A stretch of DNA of 64,000 nt from an uncultured Bacteroidaceae bacterium (GCA_905236985.1 CAJORF010000099.1:22380-86379), one strand, 5' to 3'; counted from the stretch's first letter, positions 51,318 to 61,596 are shown. The notes: generated by a model from the sequence alone, not told the origin. Program-made: numbers and translations.

Positions 51318-53105
51318 TTGTCTGTCATTCATCTCCTCCCCGATTCCGTCGCCAACCAGATAGCCGCTGGTGAAGTCATTCAGCGTCCAGCCTCCGTCAT
51401 CAAGGAACTGGTCGAGAACGCTGTTGACGCTGGTGCCAAACACATCGACATCCTTGCTGTGGATGCCGGTCGCACCAGCCTGCAGGTCATCGACGATGGG
51501 CAGGGCATGAATGAGATCGATGCGCGTATGGCCTTTGAACGCCACGCCACCAGTAAGATTGCCGAGGCTGCCGACCTCTTCACGCTCACCACCAAAGGTT
51601 TCCGTGGCGAGGCACTACCTTCCATTGCAGCCGTAGCACAGGTGGAGCTCACCACACGAACAGCCGACGACGAGCTCGGCACACATCTTCAGATTGAAGG
51701 ATCGCGCGTGCTCTCGCAGGAACCCATCGCCTGTGCCGTAGGAGCCAACTTCCTTGTGAAGAACCTCTTCTTCAACGTGCCTGCACGCCGTAAGTTCCTC
51801 AAGACGCCCCAGACCGAGCTCACCAACATCACCTCCGAACTCGAACGCATCGCGCTCGTACACTCCGACATCGCTTTCACGTTCACCCACAACGATGCCC
51901 CCCTGATGAACCTGCCGCCCTCGTCGCACAAACAGCGCATCGCGGCCATCTTCGGCTCGCGGCTGACGGAACGCCTATTGCCGGTTGAGGTCGAGACAGC
52001 CTTGGTCAACATCAGCGGGTTCGTTGGCACACCCGAATCCGCACGCCGACGCGGAGCGCAGCAGTTCTTCTTCGTCAATGAGCGTTATATGCGGCACCCC
52101 TATTTCCATCGTGCCGTGCAAGAAGCGTTCACACAGATTCTCCCCGCCGATCAGCAAGTGCCATATTTCATCTATCTCGAAGTGCCACCGGCTGAGATTG
52201 ATGTCAACATACACCCCACAAAGACGGAGATCAAGTTCGAGAACGAGCAAGCCATCTGGCAGATACTGCTTGCGGCTGTCCGCGAGTCACTCGGGCGTTT
52301 CAATGCCATCCCCACGATCGACTTCGACACCGAGGGCCGTCCCACCGACATCCCTGTCTTCAATCCCTCGGCGCCACAGCATCACGTAGCCCCCCCGACG
52401 GTGAAGATCGACACGACATACAATCCCTTCACCTCAATGGCGACACCATCCCCGTCGCCACAGCCAGCAGCACCGATGCAGGACTTTAGCGGTTTCAACC
52501 ATTCCTTCGACCTGCCTGCCGCTCCCGTCTTCCCCGAGGAGAACTACGTTCCCCTCATCCAGTATCGCGGTCAGTACATCCTGCAATCCGTGGAGAGCGG
52601 TCTGATGTTCATTGACCAGCACCGCGCCCACATCCGCATCCTCTACGACCGCTATCTCACACAGCTCACCTCCAGCCCGGGCGTAACACAGGGACTGCTC
52701 TTTCCAGATGTCGTTCATCTCTCGCTCACGGATGCCACGACGCTCGACGCCATCCAGCCTGACCTTCATGCCATTGGTCTCGATGTCTCGTCGCTCGGCG
52801 GCGACACCTTCGCCATCAATGGTCTTCCCGCTGGTCTCGAAGGCGTGGAACCGCAAAAACTGCTGCTCGACCTGCTCGCCTCAGTAGCTGAGCGCGGTTC
52901 GCTTGACACCGATGCCATCCACGGTCGCCTGGCACTCACGCTGGCTCGTGCCGCTGCCATTCCGTCAGGTCAAGTCCTCTCTTTGCTGGAGATGCAGGAC
53001 ATCACCACACAGCTCTTTGCCTCCTCCAACCCCAACTATACCCCCGACGGCCACATCATCACCGCCGTCCTCCAACAAGACATCATCGATAAACTATTCA
53101 AATAA
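51318..53105 (+). CDS. mutL: DNA mismatch repair protein MutL (TTG start)
   Basis: Mismatch repair coordinator, 595 residues. The conserved N-terminus VIHLLPDSVANQIAAGEVIQ can only be opened from TTG at 51318; no ATG is available in frame until residue 60 or so. GHKL ATPase motifs: ELVENAVDAGA, DDGQGM and KGFRGEALPSIAAV. A proline-rich linker (ATPSPSPQPAAPMQDF) precedes the dimerisation domain, which contains QYILQSVESGLMFIDQHRAH. I do not see the endonuclease DQHA-x2-E-x4-E motif intact (the text has DQHRAHIRILYDR). trpS follows 3 bases after the stop. Confidence 0.95.
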   Translation: MSVIHLLPDSVANQIAAGEVIQRPASVIKELVENAVDAGAKHIDILAVDAGRTSLQVIDDGQGMNEIDARMAFERHATSKIAEAADLFTLTTKGFRGEALPSIAAVAQVELTTRTADDELGTHLQIEGSRVLSQEPIACAVGANFLVKNLFFNVPARRKFLKTPQTELTNITSELERIALVHSDIAFTFTHNDAPLMNLPPSSHKQRIAAIFGSRLTERLLPVEVETALVNISGFVGTPESARRRGAQQFFFVNERYMRHPYFHRAVQEAFTQILPADQQVPYFIYLEVPPAEIDVNIHPTKTEIKFENEQAIWQILLAAVRESLGRFNAIPTIDFDTEGRPTDIPVFNPSAPQHHVAPPTVKIDTTYNPFTSMATPSPSPQPAAPMQDFSGFNHSFDLPAAPVFPEENYVPLIQYRGQYILQSVESGLMFIDQHRAHIRILYDRYLTQLTSSPGVTQGLLFPDVVHLSLTDATTLDAIQPDLHAIGLDVSSLGGDTFAINGLPAGLEGVEPQKLLLDLLASVAERGSLDTDAIHGRLALTLARAAAIPSGQVLSLLEMQDITTQLFASSNPNYTPDGHIITAVLQQDIIDKLFK

Positions 53106-54203
<1,098 letters not shown>

Positions 54204-54243
54204 GGAATCCCCCTTGTCGTTCTTTCAATCCCTCCTTCCTGCA

Positions 54244-55935
54244 ATGGCTTCTCCCCTCTCTCTCCGCGTTGGTGCTCGGCGTATTTCCCGCCGAAGCCTC
54301 CTTCCGCTCCTCTTTTCCCTCTTCCCCCTCTCCCCCCTGTTTGCCGACGACAACGCGGCTTGGATGCAACGTGTCGCTGACGATGCCTACATCAGCCAGC
54401 TGACCATCCCCGGCACTCACGATTCTGGAACGGGCCATGGATTCCAGGGGTTCCTGGGGCTCATGGGGGGCGATAGCTATGCCCGCACTCAGGACAAGTC
54501 CATCACCGAACAATGGCAAAGCGGCATACGCTGCTTCGACCTCCGTCCCTGCGTCGATGGCTCAGACTTGCGCATCAACCACGGCTCCATACAGACCAAG
54601 CTCACGCTCTCCGAGGCGTTCAACACGCTCTGTGGCCTCCTCGATCAGCATCCCACGGAGCTCGCCATCGTCATTATCCGACACGAAACCGACGGCGACG
54701 ACGGCGATGCCTCATGGAATACCAAGATGAAGACCATGCTCAAGGCAGAACCCGTGGCATCGCATGCTGTAGCTTTCAAGCCGACGCTCAAGATGATGGA
54801 AGCGCGCGGCAAGCTCCTCATCCTCAGTCGCGACGCATACGACACCACACCCGTCGGAGGATTCATTACCGGATGGGGACACACCACCGACTTCAACAAC
54901 CAGAAGAACGGACGCATCAAGGGACGTACCTCATCGCAAGAGGCCACCTGCTACATCCAGGACTTCTTCGACTGCACCGCTTCGGGCGCCAAGGAGGAGA
55001 AGCGCAGGAGCATCCGAACGCTCATGAGTTTCTTTGCCGAGCAGAACATCTCCACACGCATCTGGTGCATCAACCACACCTCAGCCTACTCCCTCACCGA
55101 GTCGCTCTTTGGCAATCAAGTATCCACCAGCGACGGCTACCGCGACAATGCTTCCACACAGAACGCCGCCCTACTCGACTTCCTTGCCGACCACTCCGGT
55201 CCGCTGGGTATTATCGTCATGGACTTTGCCGGAGTGAATGAGTCCAAGGGTTATCCTGTCAAGAGTCTCTCGCTCACCAATGCGCTCATCGAGAACAACT
55301 TCCGCACGTCGGACTACGCTGCTGCAATGGCAGCCATCACGTCTGGGAGGGTCTATCGCATCTTCACGCAGCAAGGACGCAAGAAGTACTATCTGACCGC
55401 CGAGGGAACGCTCACCACCACGCTCGAAGAGGCGGCCAAGCTCACCTTCCGCCGTGTCAAAGGCGAGGAGTTCAGCTATGGGTTCAAGCTGCAGAGCGTC
55501 TGCTTCACCAATCCCGATATGCAGGATGGCCAAGTCGTGCTCAACTCAGGGCGCATCCGTCCCAACGACCAGCCTACGCCGCGCGACACGTGGGAGGCAC
55601 AGGTCTTCCTGCGGAATGCCGAAGGATACTACGCCATCCGCTCCACCAACGCAGAGGGCGGCGATAGCGGTTGGGCACTGGCGGCCAAGACCTTCTGGAC
55701 GGTGGTCAACGGCGCTACAGGGCTCGAACCAGCTTACACTTTCGAACGCCCTTACATCTGGCAAATCGAGGAACCTAGCCCCGACGTCGATGCCATCAAT
55801 GAAGTCGCACCCGATAACGTGACCGCTTCGCCATCGCGCCAGCTCAACGCCTACGACCTCAGCGGGCGACCGCTCCCCGTCATTCCCCGCAAGGGCATAG
55901 TCATCATAGGCGGGCGCAAGGTCGTCATTCAATAA
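54244..55935 (+). CDS. Secreted PI-PLC-like phosphodiesterase
   Basis: 563 residues from ATG 54244. The N-terminus (VGARRISRRSLLPLLFSLFP ending LFA) is a signal peptide. The phosphatidylinositol-specific phospholipase C X domain shows the first catalytic His in YISQLTIPGTHDSGT and the second in LRINHGSIQ, the two His of the general acid-base pair. A beta-rich C-terminal part resembling a ricin-like/lectin region (GRVYRIFTQQGRKKYYLTAE) is followed by the export tail AYDLSGRPLP ... IIGGRKVVIQ. The substrate might be phosphatidylinositol or a GPI-like glycolipid; that is inference. It ends at a bidirectional terminator. Confidence 0.85.
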   Translation: MASPLSLRVGARRISRRSLLPLLFSLFPLSPLFADDNAAWMQRVADDAYISQLTIPGTHDSGTGHGFQGFLGLMGGDSYARTQDKSITEQWQSGIRCFDLRPCVDGSDLRINHGSIQTKLTLSEAFNTLCGLLDQHPTELAIVIIRHETDGDDGDASWNTKMKTMLKAEPVASHAVAFKPTLKMMEARGKLLILSRDAYDTTPVGGFITGWGHTTDFNNQKNGRIKGRTSSQEATCYIQDFFDCTASGAKEEKRRSIRTLMSFFAEQNISTRIWCINHTSAYSLTESLFGNQVSTSDGYRDNASTQNAALLDFLADHSGPLGIIVMDFAGVNESKGYPVKSLSLTNALIENNFRTSDYAAAMAAITSGRVYRIFTQQGRKKYYLTAEGTLTTTLEEAAKLTFRRVKGEEFSYGFKLQSVCFTNPDMQDGQVVLNSGRIRPNDQPTPRDTWEAQVFLRNAEGYYAIRSTNAEGGDSGWALAAKTFWTVVNGATGLEPAYTFERPYIWQIEEPSPDVDAINEVAPDNVTASPSRQLNAYDLSGRPLPVIPRKGIVIIGGRKVVIQ

Positions 55936-55973
55936 AACAAAAAAAGCGGATTTCTCATCCGCTTTTTTGTTTT
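55934..55973. terminator. Bidirectional terminator between the PI-PLC gene and radA
   Basis: AAAAAGCGGA and TCCGCTTTTT pair around a TTTCTCA loop, with A and T runs on both sides, so it serves the two convergent genes. Confidence 0.9.
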
Positions 55974-57417
55974 ACCCGAACAACGCCCGGAACGCATCTT
56001 CGACGCGTCGGCAGGGCGTAACCTCGATGTCGTAGTTGTGGGGATTGATGGACTTGAGGTTTGCCGCAGGGATGAGCATTCGCTGGAAGCCCAGCTTCTG
56101 CGCCTCGGCTATGCGCTGTTCGATGCGACTGACGGGACGTATCTCACCCGAGAGCCCCACTTCACCGCAGAGGCAGACGTTGGAGTCGATGGCTGTATCC
56201 ACGTTGGAGCTGAGGATGGCAGCGATGACGCTGAGGTCAATGGCAGGATCCGTCACACGCAGACCGCCTGCGATGTTGAGGAACACATCCTTCTGCGCCA
56301 GTTTGAACCCCACACGCTTCTCCAGCACCGCCAGCAGCATATTCAGTCGGCGGTAGTCGAAGCCATTGGCTGAACGCTGTGCTGTGCCGTAGGCAGCAGT
56401 TGAGACCAGTGCCTGCGTCTCGATGAGGAAGGGACGAACGCCCTCGATGGCGGCTGCAATGGCAATGCCGCTCAAGCCGTCCTGATTGTCGGTCAGCAGC
56501 AACTCCGAAGGATTCTGCACGGCACGCAGCCCGTCCTGACGCATCTCATAGATGCCCAGTTCCGATGTCGAGCCAAAGCGGTTCTTCTGCGAGCGCAAGA
56601 TACGATAGAGGTAGTGCTGATCGCCCTCGAACTGGAGCACGGTATCTACAATATGCTCCAGCACCTTGGGGCCTGCCAGTGTACCCTCCTTGGTGATATG
56701 ACCAATGAGGATGATGCTCGGACCACCGCCCTTTGCGTATTTCAACAACGCCGCAGCACACTCGCGAATCTGCGAGAGACTGCCAGGCGATGAATCGATG
56801 GCTTCAGTGGCTATGGTCTGTATGCTGTCGATCACCACCAAGTCCGGCTGCTCCGCTTCGATATGCTTGAAGATGTTTTCGAGGGAGGTGTCGCAGGCAA
56901 CCAAAAGACCCTCTCCCCGTTCAGCCTCGCTTTGGTCGATTGCTGTGGGCAGCCCACTCCCCTCCCTGACGGGAGGGGTTTGGTGGTGGGTCTTCAGGCG
57001 GTCTGCCCTTAGCTTCAGCTGTCGCGCACTTTCCTCGCCGCTGATGTACAACACTTTCTTGTCTGTCAAACGAAGGATGGTCTGCAGCACCAGCGTACTC
57101 TTGCCAATGCCCGGTTCACCGCCGAGAAGCACGAGACTTCCCGGCACCAGTCCACCGCCGAGCACACGGTTGAGCTCTTCGTCGAGCATATCGATGCGCG
57201 GTTCCTCGGCGGCGTTGATCTGGGAGAGGGGGATGGGAGAGGAAGCAGGTGCCTTGCCGTCCACCGTGCCTGCCGAACGCGTCGGCTTAGGGGTGGCGGG
57301 AGCCACGCGGAACTCCTTGAAGGTGTTCCACTGGCCGCACGACGGGCATTTGCCAATCCATTTCGCGCTCTCCAGTCCGCAGTGATCGCAGACGTACATC
57401 ACCTTATCCTTCGCCAT
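55972..57417 (-). CDS. radA: DNA repair protein RadA with repeat insertion
   Basis: RecA-like recombination helicase. 481 residues. Zinc finger CDHCGLESAKW ... CPSCGQW at 10-30; Walker A GGEPGIGKSTLVLQ near 100; KNRFG motif in RSQKNRFGSTSELG; C-terminal Lon-like domain. After LKLRADRL (about residue 147) the protein has KTHHQTPPVREGSGLPTAID and a further AERGEGLL before the family's VACDTSLENIF resumes. That loop is usually about 10 residues, as I recall. The extra text is encoded by the palindromic element at 56905-56994. Walker A and KNRFG are untouched. Confidence 0.94.
   Translation of the reverse strand: MAKDKVMYVCDHCGLESAKWIGKCPSCGQWNTFKEFRVAPATPKPTRSAGTVDGKAPASSPIPLSQINAAEEPRIDMLDEELNRVLGGGLVPGSLVLLGGEPGIGKSTLVLQTILRLTDKKVLYISGEESARQLKLRADRLKTHHQTPPVREGSGLPTAIDQSEAERGEGLLVACDTSLENIFKHIEAEQPDLVVIDSIQTIATEAIDSSPGSLSQIRECAAALLKYAKGGGPSIILIGHITKEGTLAGPKVLEHIVDTVLQFEGDQHYLYRILRSQKNRFGSTSELGIYEMRQDGLRAVQNPSELLLTDNQDGLSGIAIAAAIEGVRPFLIETQALVSTAAYGTAQRSANGFDYRRLNMLLAVLEKRVGFKLAQKDVFLNIAGGLRVTDPAIDLSVIAAILSSNVDTAIDSNVCLCGEVGLSGEIRPVSRIEQRIAEAQKLGFQRMLIPAANLKSINPHNYDIEVTPCRRVEDAFRALFG
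56905..56994. repeat. Coding palindromic element, 90-base copy in radA
   Basis: Ends AAGACCCTCTCCCCG (plus strand at 56905) and AAGACCCACCACC (minus strand from 56994) are inverted; the second is followed by CCCTCCCGTCAGGGAGGGG. It shares AAGCGAGGCT and CGGGGAGAGGGTC with the ABC-F copy but lacks one internal hairpin. Confidence 0.85.
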
Positions 57418-57443
57418 CCTTCTCCTTCATTTTTCAGTTTCAC

Positions 57444-58781
57444 TTACACGATCCCCTGTGCCATCATCGCCTTGGCAACCTTCATGAACCCAGCGATGTT
57501 AGCACCCTTGACATAGTTGACATAGCCGTCAGGCTCAGTGCCGTACTTGACACACTGTGCGTGGATGGCGTGCATGATCTGATGCAGACGCTGATCGACC
57601 TCGTCGGCACGCCAGCTGATGTGCATGGCATTCTGGCTCATCTCGAGACCGCTGGTTGCCACGCCGCCTGCGTTGACAGCCTTGCCTGGAGCAAAGATCA
57701 TCTTCGCCTCAATGAAGGCATCAATGGCCTCGGGCGTGCAACCCATATTGGAAATCTCGCCTACACACTGCACACCGTTGGCGATGAGCTGACGGGCATC
57801 GTCGCCGTTGAGCTCATTCTGCGTGGCACACGGCAGTGCGATGTCACACTTGACCTCCCACGGCTTCTTGTCGGCATAGAACGTAGCCTCGGGGAATTCC
57901 TCAGCGTAGGGAGCACAGATGTCATTGCCCGAATTGCGGAGCTCCAGCAGGTAGTCGATCTTCTCGCCGCTGATGCCTGTCGGGTCGTAGATGTAGCCGT
58001 CGGGACCACTAATGGTGACCACTTTGGCACCCAGCTGTGTGGCCTTGGTGGCAGCTCCCCAGGCAACATTGCCGAAGCCCGAGATGGCAACGGTCTTGCC
58101 TTCGATGCTCTTGCCGTGGGTGTTCAGTATCTCATTGACAAAGTAGAGACCGCCGAAGCCCGTTGCCTCGGGACGAATGAGCGAGCCACCGTACTCCAGG
58201 CCCTTGCCGGTGAGCACGCCGCTCCAGTCGCGCGTCAGCTTCTTGTACTGTCCAAACAGATAACCGATCTCACGGGCGCCAACACCGATATCGCCTGCCG
58301 GAACGTCAATCTCGGGACCGATATAGCGGAATAGTTCGTTCATGAAGGCCTGACAGAAACGCATGATCTCAGCGTCACTCTTGCCGCGAGGCGAGAAGTC
58401 CGAACCGCCCTTGCCGCCGCCCATGGGCAGTGTGGTGAGCGCATTCTTGAAGGTCTGCTCGAAGCCGAGGAACTTCAATATACTAAGGTTCACGCTCGCG
58501 TGGAAACGCAGACCACCCTTGTACGGACCAATGGCTGAGTTGAACTGCACGCGATAGCCAAGGTTCACCTGCACCTCGCCCTTGTCATCTACCCAAGGCA
58601 CGCGGAAGGTGATGATGCGCTCTGGCTCCACGAGACGCTCGATGAGCTTGGCCTTCTCGAACTCGGGATGCTGGTTATAGACTTCTTCGATGCTCATGAG
58701 CACTTCGCGCACGGCCTGCAAGTACTCCTTCTCTCCTGGATGTTTGGCCTCCAGATTGGCCATAATGGTTTCGATTTTCAT
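57444..58781 (-). CDS. gdhA: Glutamate dehydrogenase
   Basis: 445-residue hexameric enzyme interconverting 2-oxoglutarate plus ammonia and glutamate; the length and text fit the NADP-linked class, which is the main ammonia-assimilation enzyme in bacteroidetes. The substrate site is VQFNSAIGPYKGGLRFHASV (Lys in GPYKGG), with PMGGGKGGSDF holding the catalytic Lys. The Rossmann motif VAISGFGNVAWGAA follows. It has a strong promoter and a leader homologous to that of tex (58782-58905). Confidence 0.95.
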   Translation of the reverse strand: MKIETIMANLEAKHPGEKEYLQAVREVLMSIEEVYNQHPEFEKAKLIERLVEPERIITFRVPWVDDKGEVQVNLGYRVQFNSAIGPYKGGLRFHASVNLSILKFLGFEQTFKNALTTLPMGGGKGGSDFSPRGKSDAEIMRFCQAFMNELFRYIGPEIDVPAGDIGVGAREIGYLFGQYKKLTRDWSGVLTGKGLEYGGSLIRPEATGFGGLYFVNEILNTHGKSIEGKTVAISGFGNVAWGAATKATQLGAKVVTISGPDGYIYDPTGISGEKIDYLLELRNSGNDICAPYAEEFPEATFYADKKPWEVKCDIALPCATQNELNGDDARQLIANGVQCVGEISNMGCTPEAIDAFIEAKMIFAPGKAVNAGGVATSGLEMSQNAMHISWRADEVDQRLHQIMHAIHAQCVKYGTEPDGYVNYVKGANIAGFMKVAKAMMAQGIV

Positions 58782-58905
58782 AGTGCTTTGTTGTATAGGT
58801 TTTTATAGGTAAAATTAGTTCCAATTGATGTTTTTTGCGTCTTCTTCTGCACAAAAATACATCATTTCCCGTTCCCCACAAAAGGTTTCCCGCAAAAAAT
58901 GTGTT
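58782..58905 (-). promoter_or_regulatory. gdhA promoter and leader, homologous to the tex leader
   Basis: -33 TTTG (58879-58882 on the minus strand), spacer 19, -7 TATTTTTG (58852-58859). The leader ends CCTATAAAAACCTATACAAC, then AAAGCACT and ATG. In the same order, tex has CCTATAAGAACCTAAGCAAC. Confidence 0.8.
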
Positions 58906-59010
58906 AAACATCACTAAACGCTAAAAACCAATCATTTTTCATGGCTGGCGAGATGACATCTCATGCTCAACTCCATTCGACTATTCACATTCACAACAGC
59001 GACTATTCGC

Positions 59011-59154
59011 TCGCGTGGCAACGTGGCATGACCTTATTCGAAATGGCAAAACAAGTCAGAGAGACCTTTATATTATATATAATATAAAAAATAATCACTC
59101 CTCCAAGGCACAAAGATGAGGAAACGAAACACCACGTGCCACATTGCCACGCGA
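59011..59154. repeat. Inverted-repeat unit, about 144 bases, possible MITE
   Basis: 20-base arms TCGCGTGGCAACGTGGCATG (59011-59030) and its inverted copy (59135-59154, 18 of 20 matches) enclose 104 bases without an ORF. In the centre is the palindrome TTATATTATATATAATATAA. The flanks hold no gene. I see no clear target duplication. The rest of the gap from gdhA to cysQ holds only the two promoters. Confidence 0.55.
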
Positions 59155-59223
59155 AAAATGCTCAGAAGACTTTACTTCCCTGGAAAACGTTGAATGATGC
59201 TGCTTCCAAAAGAATTTCAGATT

Positions 59224-59258
59224 TTTGTGCGAGAGTATTGAAATAATGTGTATCTTTG
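59224..59258 (+). promoter_or_regulatory. cysQ promoter
   Basis: TTTG at 59224-59227, a 23-base spacer and TATCTTTG at 59251-59258. Only 5 bases separate the -7 box from the ATG at 59264, so the message could be leaderless. Confidence 0.6.
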
Positions 59259-59263
59259 CGCCC

Positions 59264-60106
59264 ATGAAACAGCAAAAGGAACTTCTCGACATCGCCATCC
59301 GCGCCGCACTTGAGGCGGGACGCGATATCATGGCTATCTACGATGACCCCAAAGCGGACTTCGGCATTGAGAGGAAGGCGGACAACTCGCCGCTGACACG
59401 CGCCGACAAGGCCGCTCATGCCCGCATCATGACATTCCTCGAACCCACCGGCATCCCTGTGCTGAGCGAGGAAGGGGCTCACCTACCCTACGACATCCGT
59501 CGCCACTGGCAACGCCTGTGGATTGTGGATCCTCTCGATGGCACCAAGGAATTTATCAAGCGTAACGGCGAGTTCACCGTCAACATCGCCTTGATCGAGA
59601 ACGGTACCCCCGTCATGGGAGTGATTTACAGACCCACCCCCTTACCCCTCCCGTCAGGAAGGGGAGAGGCCGGCGCATTATATTTTGGAATACGAACACC
59701 CAAAGTCGGCGCATGGAGAGCATCTATAACCAACCCCCAATCAGGATTAGAAGAAATCAAGCACACTGCGCAGCCTCTTCCTTTCCCCCATGAGAAAGGG
59801 CGAAGCTGGGTCTGCGTGGCCTCCCGCAGCCATCTCTCACCCGAGACGGCAGCCTTCATCGAGGCATTGCGCCGCGAGCATCCTGACCTGCAGCTCGCCT
59901 CATCCGGCAGCAGCCTGAAGATCTGTCTCGTGGCGGAAGGCTCTGCTGACATCTATCCACGTCATGCACCCACGATGGAATGGGACACGGCTGCCGGACA
60001 CGCCATAGCGCTCGCAGCCGGACGCGAGATGGTGGATGCCACAACGGGCGAGCCCCTCACCTACAACAAGCCCGACCTGCACAACCCCTGGTTCATCGTC
60101 CACTGA
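59264..60106 (+). CDS. cysQ: 3'(2'),5'-bisphosphate nucleotidase (CysQ) with repeat insertions
   Basis: Hydrolyses PAP to AMP, part of sulfate assimilation. 280 residues from the ATG at 59264. Metal-binding motif LWIVDPLDGTKEFIKRNGEF (DPLDGT) and the second motif WDTAAGHAIALAAG are intact. The first insertion is RPTPLPLPSGRGEAG after GVIY, the second QPLPFPHEKGRS before VCVASRSHLS. Each is encoded by an inverted copy of the palindromic element (59630-59674 and 59775-59813). The stop is 5 bases from the convergent MATE gene. Confidence 0.92.
   Translation: MKQQKELLDIAIRAALEAGRDIMAIYDDPKADFGIERKADNSPLTRADKAAHARIMTFLEPTGIPVLSEEGAHLPYDIRRHWQRLWIVDPLDGTKEFIKRNGEFTVNIALIENGTPVMGVIYRPTPLPLPSGRGEAGALYFGIRTPKVGAWRASITNPQSGLEEIKHTAQPLPFPHEKGRSWVCVASRSHLSPETAAFIEALRREHPDLQLASSGSSLKICLVAEGSADIYPRHAPTMEWDTAAGHAIALAAGREMVDATTGEPLTYNKPDLHNPWFIVH
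59630..59674 (+). repeat. Coding palindromic element, left copy in cysQ
   Basis: Plus strand: AGACCCACCCCC, TTA, CCCCTCCCGTCAGGAAGGGG, AGAGGC. It is the clearest full half-unit, read in frame as RPTPLPLPSGRGEAG. Confidence 0.85.
59775..59813 (-). repeat. Coding palindromic element, right copy in cysQ
   Basis: The minus strand starts AGACCCAGCTTCG and continues CCCTTTCTCATGGGGGAAAG, an inverted, more diverged copy; the plus strand reads it as QPLPFPHEKGRS. Confidence 0.65.
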
Positions 60107-60111
60107 AAGGG

Positions 60112-61596
60112 CTATTCTTCCTCTTCTTTGTCCTCATGTTGGTAGATGGAGAAGAAAGGGATGTAGGGGGCGACGCGGTTGATAGCGAAATAGTGAATGC
60201 GACGGGGGAGACGGAGAAGGCTACGGGTTCTTGAAGAATCAAGCGTCGCAGAGCGCAGAGCGGGCGAGAACTGCTTGATCTGCAAGTGCAGCAGTACTGC
60301 GGCATTGAGAGCGGCGAGACCGTCGCTCACGGGCAGGCTGACCCACACGCCGTCCAAACCCCAGAAAGTGGGTAAGATGAGGAGGCAGGGGACGAGGAAG
60401 ATGAGCTGGCGGGTAAGGGAGAGATAGATGCTCTTGCCCGCCTGACCTATGCTCTGGAAGAAGTTGCCCGTGACCATCTGGAAACCGATGATGGGGAAGA
60501 GGGCTACATCGATGCGGAGACCGTGGGCAGCGATGGCGATGAGCTCCTGATCAGTGGTGAAAGCACGCACGATGGTCTCAGCAAAGAGCTCGCAGACGAT
60601 GAAACCCGTGGTCATGACAATGGTGGCGTAGGTGATGGCCTTCCACAGCACCTCAAGCACACGGTCGTGGAGCTCAGCACCATAGTTGTAGCCTGCAATG
60701 GGTTGCATTCCTTGGTTGAAGCCCATGACAATCATGGCGAAGAGAAAGAGGATGCGGTTGTCGATGCCATAGGCACCTACGGCAAGGTCGCCGCCATGCT
60801 CCACCATACCCCTGTTGATGAGCAACACGACGAGGCATGAACAGGCGTTCATCAGGAAAGGCGAAAGGCCGATGGAGAGGATGCCGCCCACGATGTGACG
60901 CCGCAGGGCAAGCGTGTCGCGACGAATGAAGACGACCTCGGTGGGACGCGTGAAGATCCAAACCTGCCAGCACAACGATACGCACTGCGAGATCACCGTG
61001 GCGATAGCAGCTCCCTTGATGCCGAGGCCGAAGCCGTAGATGAAAATGGGGTCAAGGGCGGTGTTGAGCAGCACGGTGAGAATGGTGGCATACATCGCTG
61101 TACGCGGATGTCCAGCGGAGCGCAGCACAGCGTTGAGGCCAAAGTAGAGATGAGTGAAGATGTTGCCGTAGAGCATCCACTCCATGTACTCGCGGGCATA
61201 AGGCAGCGTCTGTTCAGAGGCTCCAAAGAAGATGAGGATGGGATCAAGGAAGGTGAGCACACCCACGAGGAACAGGGCTCCGATGAGCACATTGAGCGTC
61301 AACGAGTTGCCGAAGAAGTGCTGTGCCTCCTCGCGGTTTTTCTGTCCAAGACGCACGGAGATCATCGTGGCGGTGCCGACGCCGACCATCGCACCAAAGG
61401 CGGCACTGAGGTTCATCAGAGGGAAGGTGATGGCGAGGCCTGCGATGGCCATCGGTCCTACGCCTTGTCCAATGAAGATGCTATCGACCATATTATACAG
61501 CGAGCTGGCCGTCATGGCGATGATGGCGGGTACAGCGTACTGCATGAGAAGCGCGCCGATAGGCTTAGTGCCGAGTTCTTTGGTGCGGTCGTGCAT
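60112..61596 (-). CDS. MATE-family multidrug/Na+ antiporter
   Basis: 494 residues with about twelve membrane helices. N-terminal text PAIIAMTASSLYNMVDSIFI and the mirrored second half (MNACSCLVVLLINRGMVEHG) are typical of MATE transporters, which export cationic compounds using an ion gradient. The C-terminal 50 residues (RTRSLLRLPRRIHYFAINRV ... EDKEEEE) are a soluble basic-then-acidic tail absent from most relatives. The substrate is unknown. It is convergent with cysQ. Confidence 0.9.
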   Translation of the reverse strand: MHDRTKELGTKPIGALLMQYAVPAIIAMTASSLYNMVDSIFIGQGVGPMAIAGLAITFPLMNLSAAFGAMVGVGTATMISVRLGQKNREEAQHFFGNSLTLNVLIGALFLVGVLTFLDPILIFFGASEQTLPYAREYMEWMLYGNIFTHLYFGLNAVLRSAGHPRTAMYATILTVLLNTALDPIFIYGFGLGIKGAAIATVISQCVSLCWQVWIFTRPTEVVFIRRDTLALRRHIVGGILSIGLSPFLMNACSCLVVLLINRGMVEHGGDLAVGAYGIDNRILFLFAMIVMGFNQGMQPIAGYNYGAELHDRVLEVLWKAITYATIVMTTGFIVCELFAETIVRAFTTDQELIAIAAHGLRIDVALFPIIGFQMVTGNFFQSIGQAGKSIYLSLTRQLIFLVPCLLILPTFWGLDGVWVSLPVSDGLAALNAAVLLHLQIKQFSPALRSATLDSSRTRSLLRLPRRIHYFAINRVAPYIPFFSIYQHEDKEEEE

